From NCBI RefSeq assembly GCF_000143685.1, contig NC_014328.1, positions 2,108,001 through 2,172,000 of the forward strand: 64,000 bases of DNA. Reading direction: 5' to 3'. The position numbers and the translations under genes were made by a program. Origin of the DNA: Clostridium ljungdahlii DSM 13528 (GTDB lineage: Bacteria > Bacillota > Clostridia > Clostridiales > Clostridiaceae). Positions 1 through 8,834 of this stretch are shown here, in pieces. Each line of letters begins with the position of its first letter. Position 1 is the stretch's first letter. A model generated the notes under the pieces. That model did not search any database, was not told the origin of the DNA, and saw nothing but the letters and a program-made list of their open reading frames with translations.

Positions 1-240
1 AAAGTTGAGGAGGAATCAAGAATTTCTACTCAAAAGTTAGTTGGGTCCCTATTTCAAAGTCTTTCTGATGAAGAAGTAAAACAAATGCTTATGATTACTG
101 AAAAATTATCTAAATCACTTAATGAAGGTGACTCAGGTGATTTACAATGTGGACTTCATGATCATCATAGACATCATGGATTTCATAAACATCATCATGA
201 GTCAGATGACAACCTTAAGCACTTGTTTAGGAATCTTTAA
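1..240 (+). CDS. MarR-type regulator, C-terminal part, with His-rich tail (partial)
   Basis: The frame is open from base 1 to a TAA at 238-240, so 79 residues of a protein that begins outside the window are visible. The stretch reading SLSDEEVKQMLMITEKLSKS resembles the last helices of MarR-family regulators, which form the dimer interface. It is followed by a tail with nine histidines in 18 residues (LHDHHRHHGFHKHHHESD), a likely metal-binding segment. A Fur-family gene starts 14 bases after the stop, probably in the same transcript, so metal-responsive control is a reasonable guess. The DNA-binding half is not visible, so the family call is moderate. Confidence 0.55.
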   Translation, partial: KVEEESRISTQKLVGSLFQSLSDEEVKQMLMITEKLSKSLNEGDSGDLQCGLHDHHRHHGFHKHHHESDDNLKHLFRNL

Positions 241-254
241 GGAAAGTTTTAGAT

Positions 255-713
255 ATGATACCACAGGAAATTCAAGAAAAAATAAGGTCTGTAATTCAGG
301 AAAAGGGATGTAAATTAACAAGTCAAAGGAGTGCAGTATTAAAGGCTTTTTTTGAAAAAAACTATGAACATATGACTGTTGAAGAGGTTCATTATTTTTC
401 AAAAAGTTATTGTAGTAAGATTGGAATTGCCACTGTATATAGGTGCATACTTTCTTTTGAAAAAATTGGTGTGCTGAGGAAAATTGAAACTAATGAGAAG
501 TATGGAAGATATGAATTGGTAATTCCAGATGAAAAATTTGAGCATCCACATTTAGTTTGTGTAAAATGTGGAAAAATAATTGGAGCCTTTGATAGTGAAA
601 TTTTAAAGGAATTGGACAAACAGAAAAAGTTTATTGAGAATATATATGACTTTAAAATCAACAGCCAGAGTAATATTTATTATGGAATTTGTGAAGCATG
701 TAAAGATGCATAA
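255..713 (+). CDS. Fur-family metalloregulator (Fur/PerR/Zur type)
   Basis: This 152-residue protein has the usual length and order of the Fur family: an N-terminal winged helix (LTSQRSAVLKAF at about 21-32, TVYRCILSFEKIGVL at about 60-74) and a C-terminal dimerisation and metal domain. The two CxxC pairs of the structural zinc site are present (CVKC and, near the end, CEAC). His residues around HPHL supply regulatory-site ligands. The ATG follows an AAGGAAAG ribosome site. It lies 14 bases behind the MarR-type gene and is probably cotranscribed with it. Whether it senses iron, zinc, manganese or peroxide cannot be told from the sequence alone. Confidence 0.88.
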   Translation: MIPQEIQEKIRSVIQEKGCKLTSQRSAVLKAFFEKNYEHMTVEEVHYFSKSYCSKIGIATVYRCILSFEKIGVLRKIETNEKYGRYELVIPDEKFEHPHLVCVKCGKIIGAFDSEILKELDKQKKFIENIYDFKINSQSNIYYGICEACKDA

Positions 714-779
714 TAGTTTAGTTTACAAGAGATAGTTAGTATAGTAATATAATATTATTCAAAGAGGGGGGCTAAGTAT

Positions 780-1562
780 ATGAAATATTATGTTGCTGAT
801 GCTTTTACGGATGAAGTGTTTAAGGGAAATCCGGCAGGAGTATGTGTATTAGATGAGTGGCTGCAGGATGATGTAATGCAAAAAATTGCAGCAGAGAACA
901 ATTTGTCAGAAACAGCTTTTGTAGTTAAAGGTAAAAATAAAAATGAATATGATCTAAGGTGGTTTACGCCAAAGGCAGAAATAGATTTATGCGGACACGC
1001 TACACTGGGGACTTCCTATGTTATTTCCAATTATGTAGATGTTGGAACAGATAAAATGATATTTCATACTGCAAGTGGAATACTTGAAGTCAATCGTAAA
1101 AGTGATTTATATGAAATGAATTTTCCTACAAGAGAACCTAAAAAAACTCAAATACCAGAAACAATTTTGGATATCATTGGGGTGAAACCTATAGAAACAT
1201 ACTTATCAAGGGATTTAGTTATAGTAGTTGAAACAGAAGAGCAGGTTAAAAATTTAGCTCCTGATTTTTCTAAAATGTTAAAATTAGAAGTTGGCTCAGG
1301 AGTTATCGTAACTGCAAAGGGCAGTGATGTGGATTTTGTATCCCGTTGTTTTTATCCGAAGCTTGGTGTAAATGAAGATCCTGTAACTGGTTCTGCACAC
1401 AGTAATTTAATACCCTTTTGGTCAAAAAGATTGAATAAAGATAAGATGATAGCAAAACAGCTGTCAAAACGCGGTGGAACATTATATTGTGAACTTTGTG
1501 GTGATAGGGTTAAAATAAGTGGAAGAGCTTCACTATATATGGTGGGAAATATTAATATATAG
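780..1562 (+). CDS. PhzF-family isomerase/epimerase
   Basis: The 260-residue protein opens with the family signature (VADAFTDEVFKGNPAGVCVL) and keeps the catalytic region ENNLSETAFV near residue 40. The second-half signature DPVTGSAH, near residue 200, is also present. PhzF proteins are cytosolic diaminopimelate-epimerase-fold enzymes; outside phenazine producers their substrates are mostly unknown. A strong GAGGGGGG ribosome site precedes the ATG. An EamA exporter gene starts 14 bases downstream and the two probably form an operon, but nothing here suggests phenazine synthesis. Confidence 0.9.
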   Translation: MKYYVADAFTDEVFKGNPAGVCVLDEWLQDDVMQKIAAENNLSETAFVVKGKNKNEYDLRWFTPKAEIDLCGHATLGTSYVISNYVDVGTDKMIFHTASGILEVNRKSDLYEMNFPTREPKKTQIPETILDIIGVKPIETYLSRDLVIVVETEEQVKNLAPDFSKMLKLEVGSGVIVTAKGSDVDFVSRCFYPKLGVNEDPVTGSAHSNLIPFWSKRLNKDKMIAKQLSKRGGTLYCELCGDRVKISGRASLYMVGNINI

Positions 1563-1576
1563 TTATGAGGAGTTAA

Positions 1577-2470
1577 ATGATGGAAAATGGAAAAATAAAA
1601 CTTATAGTTGCAATGCTCATATTCGGCAGCGTTGGGCTGTTTGTCAAAAATATAGACTTGTCTTCTAGCATGATTGCATTGGTAAGGGGAATAATAGGAA
1701 GTATCTTTTTATTTACAGCAAGTTACATAACAAGACAAAATACATCATGGAAAGCCATTAAATCTAATTTAATTCCATTAATAATATCTGGAGCTGCTAT
1801 AGGTGTCAATTGGATTTTTTTATTTCAAGCATACAAGTATACCACTGTATCAAAAGCTACTTTGTGTTATTATTTTGCACCTGTAATTGTCATGTTTTTG
1901 TCTCCATTTATATTGAAGGAAAAATTGAATACAGTTAAGATTATGTGCATCATAGTCGCTATGGCGGGAATGTTTTTAATAGTAGGAGCTGGAAGTAGTG
2001 CGGCAGAAAACAATCAATTGCTAGGTATTATATATGGTCTCGCAGCAGCAGCTCTCTATGCCAGTGTGATTATAATAAATAAGTTTATAAAAAATTTATC
2101 AGGTATGGAAAGCGGTATGATACAACTTACTGCAGCGGCAGTAGTTCTATTGCCTTATGTATTTGTTACGGAAAAAGTGTCACTTTCACAGTTAGGTTTT
2201 AAGTCCATTGTACTTCTTTTAGCTGTGGGAATAATACATACGGGAATAGCTTATCTTCTGTATTTTTCTGCAATACTAAAACTTAAAGGGCAGACAATAG
2301 CAATATTCAGCTATATTGATCCCATATCGGCAATAGTTATGTCCAGTATATTTTTAGGAGAAAGAATGACGTTCATACAGGTACTAGGTGGTATTCTCAT
2401 ATTGGGGACAACTTTTATCAATGAGTTATGGGGAAAAAAATCAGATGCAAAGGAATATATGTTGGATTAG
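1577..2470 (+). CDS. EamA/DMT-family transporter
   Basis: The product is 297 residues with about ten hydrophobic segments arranged as two repeats, the layout of EamA (drug/metabolite transporter) permeases. The second repeat begins near residue 150 (LLGIIYGLAAAALYASVIII), and YIDPISAIVMSSIFLGE near the end is the typical last-helix signature with a conserved Pro and Glu. A GAGGAG site precedes two in-frame ATGs (1577 and 1580). It sits between phzF-like and DUF1848 genes with short gaps on both sides. The substrate is unknown; amino-acid or metabolite export is the common role in this family. Confidence 0.88.
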   Translation: MMENGKIKLIVAMLIFGSVGLFVKNIDLSSSMIALVRGIIGSIFLFTASYITRQNTSWKAIKSNLIPLIISGAAIGVNWIFLFQAYKYTTVSKATLCYYFAPVIVMFLSPFILKEKLNTVKIMCIIVAMAGMFLIVGAGSSAAENNQLLGIIYGLAAAALYASVIIINKFIKNLSGMESGMIQLTAAAVVLLPYVFVTEKVSLSQLGFKSIVLLLAVGIIHTGIAYLLYFSAILKLKGQTIAIFSYIDPISAIVMSSIFLGERMTFIQVLGGILILGTTFINELWGKKSDAKEYMLD

Positions 2471-2482
2471 AAGGATAGTTTT

Positions 2483-3421
2483 ATGATATTAAGTGTAAGC
2501 AGAAGAACAGACATACCAGCTTTTTATAGTGATTGGTTTTTCAATAGAATAAAGGAAGGATTTGTGTTAGTCAAGAATCCGTTTAATTCAAAGCAAGTGA
2601 GTAAAGTGATTTTAAATCCTAAAGTAATAGATTGTATAGTATTTTGGACTAAAAATCCTAAAAAAATGATGAATAGATTGGACGAAATTAAAGAATACAA
2701 CTATTATTTTCAATTCACTTTAAATTCGTATGATAAGACATTGGAGACAAACGTTCCGGAGAAAAAGTATTTGATAAATACATTTATAGAATTATCAAAA
2801 CGAATTGGTAAGGATAGAGTTATATGGAGGTATGATCCCATAATATTAACTGATAAGTTTACAAAAGATTACCATTATAAGTGGTTTGAGTATCTTTCAA
2901 AAAGATTATGCCCATATACAAATAAGTGTATTATCAGCTTTTTAGATTTATACAGGAAAACTGAGCGCAATTTAAAAGAAATAAACATTTTACCAATAGA
3001 TAAGGATGATATGTTTGAGTTAGCAGAGAAGTTTTCAAAGATAGCTTCTAAGTATAATGTGACTATTGAAACTTGTTCTGAAGAAATAGATTTATCAAAG
3101 TTCAATATTAATCACGGTAAATGTATAGATGACAGGTTGATTTCTAAGATATCTGGGGAAAAGCTGTCTATAGATAAAGATCCAAATCAAAGAAAGGTTT
3201 GTGGATGTGTAAAGAGCATTGATATAGGAGCGTATAATACATGTAACCATGTTTGTTTATACTGCTATGCTAATTTTAATAGGGATGCTGCTGAAAAGAA
3301 TTTATTGAAGCATAATAAAAAATCTCCTTTGCTGATAGGTGAGTTGTGTGGAGATGAAAAGGTTATAGACAGAAAGATGAAATCATATAGAGATGGTCAG
3401 CTATCTTTTTATAGAAAATAG
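2483..3421 (+). CDS. DUF1848 family protein with radical-SAM-like Cys motif
   Basis: The 312-residue protein begins with the DUF1848 signature MILSVSRRTDIPAFYSDWF and contains VFWTKNP and IWRYDPI, both typical of the family. Near the C terminus Cys254, Cys258 and Cys261 form a CxxxCxxC motif, the spacing used by radical SAM enzymes for their 4Fe-4S cluster, and further cysteines lie just before it (VCGCV). The unusual C-terminal position of the motif is a property of the family. No biochemical role is established to my knowledge. It is 12 bases downstream of the EamA gene and is the last gene before a hairpin terminator. Confidence 0.85.
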   Translation: MILSVSRRTDIPAFYSDWFFNRIKEGFVLVKNPFNSKQVSKVILNPKVIDCIVFWTKNPKKMMNRLDEIKEYNYYFQFTLNSYDKTLETNVPEKKYLINTFIELSKRIGKDRVIWRYDPIILTDKFTKDYHYKWFEYLSKRLCPYTNKCIISFLDLYRKTERNLKEINILPIDKDDMFELAEKFSKIASKYNVTIETCSEEIDLSKFNINHGKCIDDRLISKISGEKLSIDKDPNQRKVCGCVKSIDIGAYNTCNHVCLYCYANFNRDAAEKNLLKHNKKSPLLIGELCGDEKVIDRKMKSYRDGQLSFYRK

Positions 3422-3483
3422 GATTATGATATAATTGCATTGAGGTGAGTTGATACAATATTAAGTGTAATATTATAAAAAGA

Positions 3484-3507
3484 GGGAGCTATAAGCTCCC
3501 TTAATTT
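3484..3507. terminator. Hairpin terminator after the DUF1848 gene
   Basis: A perfect 7-bp stem (GGGAGCT at 3484-3490, AGCTCCC at 3494-3500) with a 3-base loop is followed by TTAATTT. It lies about 60 bases after the DUF1848 stop. Confidence 0.7.
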
Positions 3508-3637
3508 AATTATTCAGAAATATATTCCAAGTATCAGGTTCTATAAAATCCCATCTGTAACTAAAACAATATTTATATTCTAGCTTCTTTTTTATAGAGA
3601 CTCTTATTTCAATATCTGGAGAATAGTGAATATAAAT
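3506..3637 (-). pseudogene. Possible remnant of a gene C terminus
   Basis: On the minus strand a frame without a start codon stays open for 43 residues and ends ...YRWDFIEPDTWNIFLNN. Its composition looks protein-like. Just upstream a neighbouring frame reads VDDYLDLYSLFS, as if a frameshift had split one gene. No family is recognised. This may be a gene relic or chance. Confidence 0.25.
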
Positions 3638-3707
3638 CTAAATAATCGTCTACTTTATGGTATAATTTCACTGTATAAGGACGATAATTTGAGCGGAGGA
3701 ATAAAAA

Positions 3708-4409
3708 GTGAATGAAAAAATACTTTTAGTAGATGATGAAAAGAGCATTTTAGATGTGCTGACCTATGCATTAAAAAGAGAAGGATATTTAGTAGAAAGA
3801 GCTTATGATGGAGAGGAAGCACTTCATAAAGTAGATATTTTTAATCCGCATATAGTAATTTTAGATTTAATGCTCCCTGTAATGAACGGATACGATATTT
3901 GTAAAAAGTTAGAAAACAAAAATATTGGGATTATCATGCTTACAGCAAAAGAAGATATTGTGGACAAGATACTTGGACTTGAATTTGGAGCAGATGATTA
4001 TATGACGAAACCATTTGACATAAGAGAACTTCTTGCAAGAATCAAGTCACTTGTAAGGAGACTTAATAAAACTATTGATGAAAAAAAGGATATCGGTGTC
4101 ATAACTATAAATGATCTTAATATTAATAAAAAAAAGAGAACTGTAAGTATAAAGAATGTTTTGGTAGAGCTTACACCTATGGAATTTGACCTGCTGTATT
4201 TACTCCTTTCAAATCCAGGCATAGTATATTCCAGAGAACAGCTTTTAAATATAATATGGAATATGGATTATGTTGGAGGAACGCGAACTGTAGATACACA
4301 CATTCAAAGGGTAAGGAAAAAGTTAGGTGATAGCTATCAGGATTTAATACAAACCGTTTATGGTATTGGATATAAAGGGGTTGACGAATTATTTGAAGAT
4401 GGGAATTAA
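3708..4409 (+). CDS. OmpR-family response regulator
   Basis: The 233-residue protein has an N-terminal receiver domain (acidic pair VDDEK, phospho-acceptor Asp in VILDLMLPVMNG, conserved Lys in YMTKPF) and a C-terminal winged helix ending VYGIGYKG, the PhoB/OmpR arrangement. The start is GTG at 3708 behind GCGGAGGA; a TATAAT at 3661-3666 may be its -10 box. The sensor kinase gene overlaps its end and a secreted protein gene follows, so the three probably form one operon and the secreted protein is a candidate target. Confidence 0.93.
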   Translation: MNEKILLVDDEKSILDVLTYALKREGYLVERAYDGEEALHKVDIFNPHIVILDLMLPVMNGYDICKKLENKNIGIIMLTAKEDIVDKILGLEFGADDYMTKPFDIRELLARIKSLVRRLNKTIDEKKDIGVITINDLNINKKKRTVSIKNVLVELTPMEFDLLYLLLSNPGIVYSREQLLNIIWNMDYVGGTRTVDTHIQRVRKKLGDSYQDLIQTVYGIGYKGVDELFEDGN

Positions 4410-5847
4410 ATTCAAGCTCATATCTTTTACAGCTTCACTTTTATTGATTGTAATATCATTTTTGAGTTTCTTAGTACTTAATGGAATAAAAAGTTATCAA
4501 AATAAAGAAACACAGGCTATTTTATTTAAGCAAAAGGATATATTTGAAGAATATTTTAGTGAACGCATGAGTTTGAATAAAAATACTGATTATGATGACA
4601 GCTTAGCTAGAGGTAGTATTTTTAATAAAGCATGGTTGAGAACTATACCTGCAAATATATATAATACGAAAGGCGAACTGCTTTCGGGGTTTAAGACAGA
4701 TGCAAAGTTAAATGAAAATGATGAGAAAAAGATTATGATAGACTATGCAATCAAAGGTAAAGTATCTTATAGAGAAATTAATGATGTGATATATTTTTAT
4801 TCACCCATTAAATATAAGGGCAGTACAGCAGCAATTTTAGAATTGGAATATTCAATTAGAGAAAATAAATTATTTTATAGTGATATAGAAAAATTGTTTT
4901 ATGGTATAGGTTTTTTAGCTTTAGTTCTTGGTATATTTGTAGGAATCTTTTATTTTTCCAGATTAACTAGAGACATATATGAAATGAAAGATTCAGTAGA
5001 AAGCATTCAAAAGAGTGAATTTAGTAAAGTACATAAAGTAAATCGAAATGATGAATTAGGAGAATTGAGCAGTGGTCTTATATTTATGAGTAATACTATA
5101 AAACAAAATATTGAGGAACTTCAAGTTGAAAGAGATTCTTTAAGTAGGGCTGTGGATAAATTAAAAAAAATGGACAAGCAACAGAAAGAATTTATAGGAA
5201 ATGTAACTCATGAATTCAAGACTCCAATTACCAGTATAAAAGCCTATGCAGATGTAATTGGAATGTACACGGATGATTTAAAATTAATTGAAGAAGGTAC
5301 TCTAAGTATATCAAAAGAATGTGATAGGCTTTCGAGTATGGTAGATAATATATTGAGCTTATCTGCCCTTGAAAAATATGATTTTGAAATAGAAAAAAAT
5401 GAAGTTAATTTAAAAAAAGTATTGAATGAAATATGTAAAACAATGATGGCAAAAGTCAAGAAAAATAGTTTGATTTTAAAATATGATGCAGAGGATATTG
5501 TTGTTACTTTGGATGAAGATAGTTTAAAGCATATTCTAATTAATTTAATTGATAATGCCATAAAATACAATAGGCCAGGTGGCAGTATATATATTGAGTG
5601 TTATAAAAATGATAAAGACAAAATAACTATAAGTGTTAAAGATACTGGTATAGGTATGAGTGAAGAAGTACTTCCCCAAATTTTTGAACCATTTTATAGG
5701 GCCGATAAACACAGGAGTCGTGAAACAGGAGGAGCTGGACTTGGACTAGCTTTAGTTAAAAAATTAGTTGAAAAACAAGAGGGAAACATAAAGGTAAATT
5801 CCAAATTAAATGAAGGTACTACTTTTTATGTTGAATTTTCCACATAA
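4399..5847 (+). CDS. Membrane sensor histidine kinase
   Basis: With the ATG at 4399 the product is 482 residues. It has one membrane helix near residues 8-28, an extracellular sensor region of about 135 residues, a second helix near 166-186, HAMP, then the kinase core. His271 lies in THEFKTPITS, the N box is NLIDNAIKYN, and G boxes DTGIGM and GAGLGLALV follow. The start overlaps the response regulator stop by 11 bases, indicating translational coupling. An in-frame ATG at 4360 would add 13 residues but has no ribosome site. The ligand is unknown. Confidence 0.92.
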   Translation: MGIKFKLISFTASLLLIVISFLSFLVLNGIKSYQNKETQAILFKQKDIFEEYFSERMSLNKNTDYDDSLARGSIFNKAWLRTIPANIYNTKGELLSGFKTDAKLNENDEKKIMIDYAIKGKVSYREINDVIYFYSPIKYKGSTAAILELEYSIRENKLFYSDIEKLFYGIGFLALVLGIFVGIFYFSRLTRDIYEMKDSVESIQKSEFSKVHKVNRNDELGELSSGLIFMSNTIKQNIEELQVERDSLSRAVDKLKKMDKQQKEFIGNVTHEFKTPITSIKAYADVIGMYTDDLKLIEEGTLSISKECDRLSSMVDNILSLSALEKYDFEIEKNEVNLKKVLNEICKTMMAKVKKNSLILKYDAEDIVVTLDEDSLKHILINLIDNAIKYNRPGGSIYIECYKNDKDKITISVKDTGIGMSEEVLPQIFEPFYRADKHRSRETGGAGLGLALVKKLVEKQEGNIKVNSKLNEGTTFYVEFST

Positions 5848-5930
5848 AGTTTACAAGATTGTGACATCTATTTATAACTTTGTGAACAAGTTTTGATAAT
5901 CTGTTTATAAAGAAAAAGGAGGAAAGTTCA

Positions 5931-7295
5931 ATGTTGAGTAAAAAAGTTTTATCTTTGATTTTGGCTGTAGGAGTTATTGGAGGTGTAAGTGCATTTCAAT
6001 TAACTCATCATGCAATTGCTAAATCTACACAGGGCATAAAAGTAACAGCATATAAACCTTCTGCTAAAGTTAATGAAAACGGATATCAAATTGATAAATA
6101 TGAAAATATTGAGAGCACTGCATGGATTAACGAAAATGAAGTGTTGACTTTAACTAGAAAAAGTGAATTTAAAAATGCCGATTCTACTAGAATGATAAGA
6201 TATTGCAGCATTTATAATTTGAATACAAAAAGTTCTAAAGATTTTAAGAATGCAAATATAGATGAATTTTTAGGAATATCCCCAGATAATAAATTCGTTC
6301 TTTATGCAGAAGCAAGGAATATTCCAGTTGAAACCCAGGAATGGAAAAATGCGCTTGCTTCAGGAGACTTACTCCACAAAAATGTAAAGTTATTAAATTT
6401 GTCTACAGGTCAGATTACGGATGTAAATACGGAAAAGTTAAACAGTGATGCCCAGTTTATATGGGTAAGTAAGGATAAAATTTTGGCAAATTATTTTAAT
6501 CATTGGGCAGTAATTGATACAACTGGGAAAGTATATGCTGATGGAAATTACAATGGTGGAGAACATGATGATGCATGGATATCCGGTGTAGATGATATTA
6601 AGGATTTAGGAAGTAGTGTAGAAGGCAAATTTTATTATACTCAATACGAGGAGAATGGCAAAAAAGGACTAGAAGGAATAAAATTATGTTCCATGGATGT
6701 GAAGACTAAAGAGATAAAAGATATTTATGATACTAAATATTCTTTACATGCAGATAAAAAGGGAAAGACCATTATAATGGACAACTACAATAACAATGGT
6801 GATGCAGTTGATGGAGTTTATGTAAACAGAACTTTTGGAGCACTTGTTATGAATGAATCTGGTAAGGTACTTCAAGATATTAAACTTCCTAAAGGTAGAA
6901 TAAGCTCTGGAGTACCTACTTCTGAATATATACTATCACCTGATGGAAGTAAAGCTGCTTATGTAGAGAGAAATAATGAAATTAGTCATCAGGTAGGTTC
7001 GGATAATAAGGATCCTGATATAGCTATTAAGGTCATAGATACTAAGACAGGTGATACAAAGGAGATAGTAAAGGCATCGAGCTTAAAGGATAAAAATGAA
7101 GGGAACAATTATACTACAATTAAGATTAAAGATAAGGATGGTAATGTTAAAGAAAAGAAGATTAAGAGAGAACCTGGAATCTCAAATATTTCCTGGGATA
7201 GTACAAGTACCGCACTGTCATTTACTTATGGAAGTTCTTCAGATCCGTTTAATAAAGACAACATAAATACTTATATAGTTACTTTTGATAAATAA
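5931..7295 (+). CDS. Secreted TolB-like beta-propeller protein
   Basis: The 454-residue product starts with a signal peptide (MLSKKVLSLILAVGVIGG...) and then shows repeated strand-rich blocks of the kind found in WD40/TolB propellers: LGISPDNKFVLYAEA, LSPDGSKAAYVERN, ISWDSTSTALSFTYG. It probably acts outside the membrane. An AAGGAGGAAAG ribosome site precedes the ATG, 83 bases after the kinase stop. That spacer carries repeated TTATAA/TTTATAA-like words that could be binding sites for the adjacent response regulator. The specific function is not recognisable; a role as accessory sensor or target of the two-component system is inferred from position. Confidence 0.7.
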   Translation: MLSKKVLSLILAVGVIGGVSAFQLTHHAIAKSTQGIKVTAYKPSAKVNENGYQIDKYENIESTAWINENEVLTLTRKSEFKNADSTRMIRYCSIYNLNTKSSKDFKNANIDEFLGISPDNKFVLYAEARNIPVETQEWKNALASGDLLHKNVKLLNLSTGQITDVNTEKLNSDAQFIWVSKDKILANYFNHWAVIDTTGKVYADGNYNGGEHDDAWISGVDDIKDLGSSVEGKFYYTQYEENGKKGLEGIKLCSMDVKTKEIKDIYDTKYSLHADKKGKTIIMDNYNNNGDAVDGVYVNRTFGALVMNESGKVLQDIKLPKGRISSGVPTSEYILSPDGSKAAYVERNNEISHQVGSDNKDPDIAIKVIDTKTGDTKEIVKASSLKDKNEGNNYTTIKIKDKDGNVKEKKIKREPGISNISWDSTSTALSFTYGSSSDPFNKDNINTYIVTFDK

Positions 7296-7299
7296 CCTC

Positions 7300-7556
7300 T
7301 TTATAAATTAACTTTTGCACATATAAAATTTTCACTTAATATAAGTAAATTGCGAAGCAATTTTTTAAATAACAAAGTTCAAAGTTCAAATATCAAATAA
7401 GGATAATTTTCTTCCTAACGTCAGGAAATATTAAAATTATAGATTTCCTGAGGTACGATGGAAATCATCTTTATCTGTTCTTTGTTATTTGAACTTTGTT
7501 ATTTTTAAAAGCTTTGCTTCGCAAAGTTTTTAAACTGCGAAAATTGGGCTATAATC
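7300..7556. repeat. Intergenic repeat family R1, copy 1
   Basis: This region between convergent genes is one large imperfect palindrome. The arms contain AACAAAGTTCAAAGTTCAAA (near 7371) and TTTGAACTTTGTTATTTTT (near 7488), with TTGCGAAGCAA and GCTTTGCTTCGC near the two edges. The outer word CACATATAAAATTTT (7318-7332) recurs inverted at 37245-37259, and a relative lies near 44890. It looks like a decayed mobile palindrome, and its hairpins may end transcription from both sides. Confidence 0.6.
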
Positions 7557-7562
7557 GTGGAT

Positions 7563-8252
7563 CTATACAATTAGTTTAAAATTATCTTTAGTAACTCCAC
7601 ATATTGGACAAGTCCAATCATCTGGTATGTTTTCAAATGGGGTACCAGCTGGAATTCCTGAGCCAGGATCTCCAACAGCTGGATCATAAATGTATCCACA
7701 TACTGTACATTCATATTTTCCTATATTTTTTGAAGTTTGATTTTTATTTTGTGGGATGTTTGCTTCAACCTTAGGTGAGATTCCTCGTTTCATATCCTGG
7801 TAATATTTATAGGTAATTTGTTCTACATCGTTGATCAGTTCTGCATTTAGTACTTTACAGATAAATATTGTATGAGTAAAAACATCAATTTCTTTTTCAA
7901 CTTTTAATTCAAAATAGGATGATGTGTTGTCTAATATTATAGGGACACCACTTTCTATTGTTTTAAATGATACTCCTTCAAATTTATCAATGTCCCTTCC
8001 TGATTTAAATCCAAATTTGCCTATGAATTCAATAGGAGTTTCTATGGATAGGGCAGATACACCTATCAATTTACTGCTTTGTATATAATCATGGGTAAGA
8101 TTTTTTTTGTTAATGCTCACTGCGAGAATAGCAGGATTTGATGTTATTTGAAAAACTGTATTTGCAATTTGAGCATTTTTCTTTCCTTCTGAAATAGAAC
8201 TTACAAGGTATAGTCCATAACTTAATTTGTAAAAAGCTTTATTATCAATCAT
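7563..8252 (-). CDS. hrb: Flavin reductase-rubredoxin fusion (high-molecular-weight rubredoxin type)
   Basis: Of 229 residues, the first 150 or so form an FMN-binding flavin reductase domain ([25 protein letters not shown], then the strand pattern of the split-barrel fold). The last 53 are a complete rubredoxin with two iron-binding pairs, CTVCG and CPICG, around the [19 protein letters not shown] core. Such fusions, named Hrb in Moorella, pass electrons from NAD(P)H to flavodiiron proteins and help remove oxygen or nitric oxide in anaerobes. The gene is 60 bases downstream of ferritin on the same strand, suggesting a shared role in oxygen and iron stress. The ribosome site is weak. Confidence 0.88.
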   Translation of the reverse strand: MIDNKAFYKLSYGLYLVSSISEGKKNAQIANTVFQITSNPAILAVSINKKNLTHDYIQSSKLIGVSALSIETPIEFIGKFGFKSGRDIDKFEGVSFKTIESGVPIILDNTSSYFELKVEKEIDVFTHTIFICKVLNAELINDVEQITYKYYQDMKRGISPKVEANIPQNKNQTSKNIGKYECTVCGYIYDPAVGDPGSGIPAGTPFENIPDDWTCPICGVTKDNFKLIV

Positions 8253-8312
8253 AAATTTATATACCTACATGTAAGATCATGTAAGTAATCCCCCTCCTTT
8301 ATATATTAAAAA

Positions 8313-8834
8313 TTATTGGTTGGCATTTGCATTTACAGGCGGTACAAAAGTTCTTGATTGAAGTTCTGTATCTAGCATATAAAGTGCTGCAGAATTATCA
8401 CTTATTTTATCCAACTTTTTAACTATCTTACTAAAAGTATCTTCTTCTTCAATTTGTTCATCTATAAACCACTTGAGTAAGCTTGCTGTGGCATGTTCTT
8501 TTTCTTCAGTAGCAAGATCCATCAAATTGTAAATTCTTGCAGTAACTTTTTTTTCATGTGTTAGTGCTTTGTTGAAAACATCATTTATTGAATCATAATT
8601 GTTATCAGGTGAATCTATAGATCCAATGAGTATTCTAGCATTTGTCCTTTTTAGAAAATCATAAAATTTTGATATATGGTAGTTTTCTTCTTCAATTTGC
8701 ACTTTAAAGAAATTTGAAAATCCATCTAGATCCAATGAATCACAGTATGCCTTCATAGAAAAGTAAATATTTGCTGAGTACATTTCATAGTTTATCTGAT
8801 CGTTTATAGCTTTTATAAGTTTATCACTTAACAT
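8313..8834 (-). CDS. ftnA: Non-haem ferritin
   Basis: The 173-residue protein has the four-helix ferritin pattern, beginning MLSDKLIKAINDQINYEMYSANIYFSM. The diiron ligands are visible as an early Glu in NYEMYSAN, the pair EEENYH near residues 49-54, and EEKEHA near 94-99. Ferritins oxidise Fe(II) and store it inside a 24-subunit cytosolic shell. A GAAAGGAAG site precedes the ATG. It is likely the first gene of a two-gene unit with the rubredoxin fusion downstream. Confidence 0.92.
   Translation of the reverse strand: MLSDKLIKAINDQINYEMYSANIYFSMKAYCDSLDLDGFSNFFKVQIEEENYHISKFYDFLKRTNARILIGSIDSPDNNYDSINDVFNKALTHEKKVTARIYNLMDLATEEKEHATASLLKWFIDEQIEEEDTFSKIVKKLDKISDNSAALYMLDTELQSRTFVPPVNANANQ

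Noticed and set aside
780..2470. Phenazine biosynthesis cluster suggested by the PhzF match
   Set aside because: No other phz genes are present, and PhzF relatives are common in bacteria that make no phenazines.
4360..4398. Upstream start that would extend the first histidine kinase by 13 residues
   Set aside because: No ribosome site precedes it, and the extension lies inside the response regulator gene. The ATG at 4399 gives the usual short N terminus before the first membrane helix.
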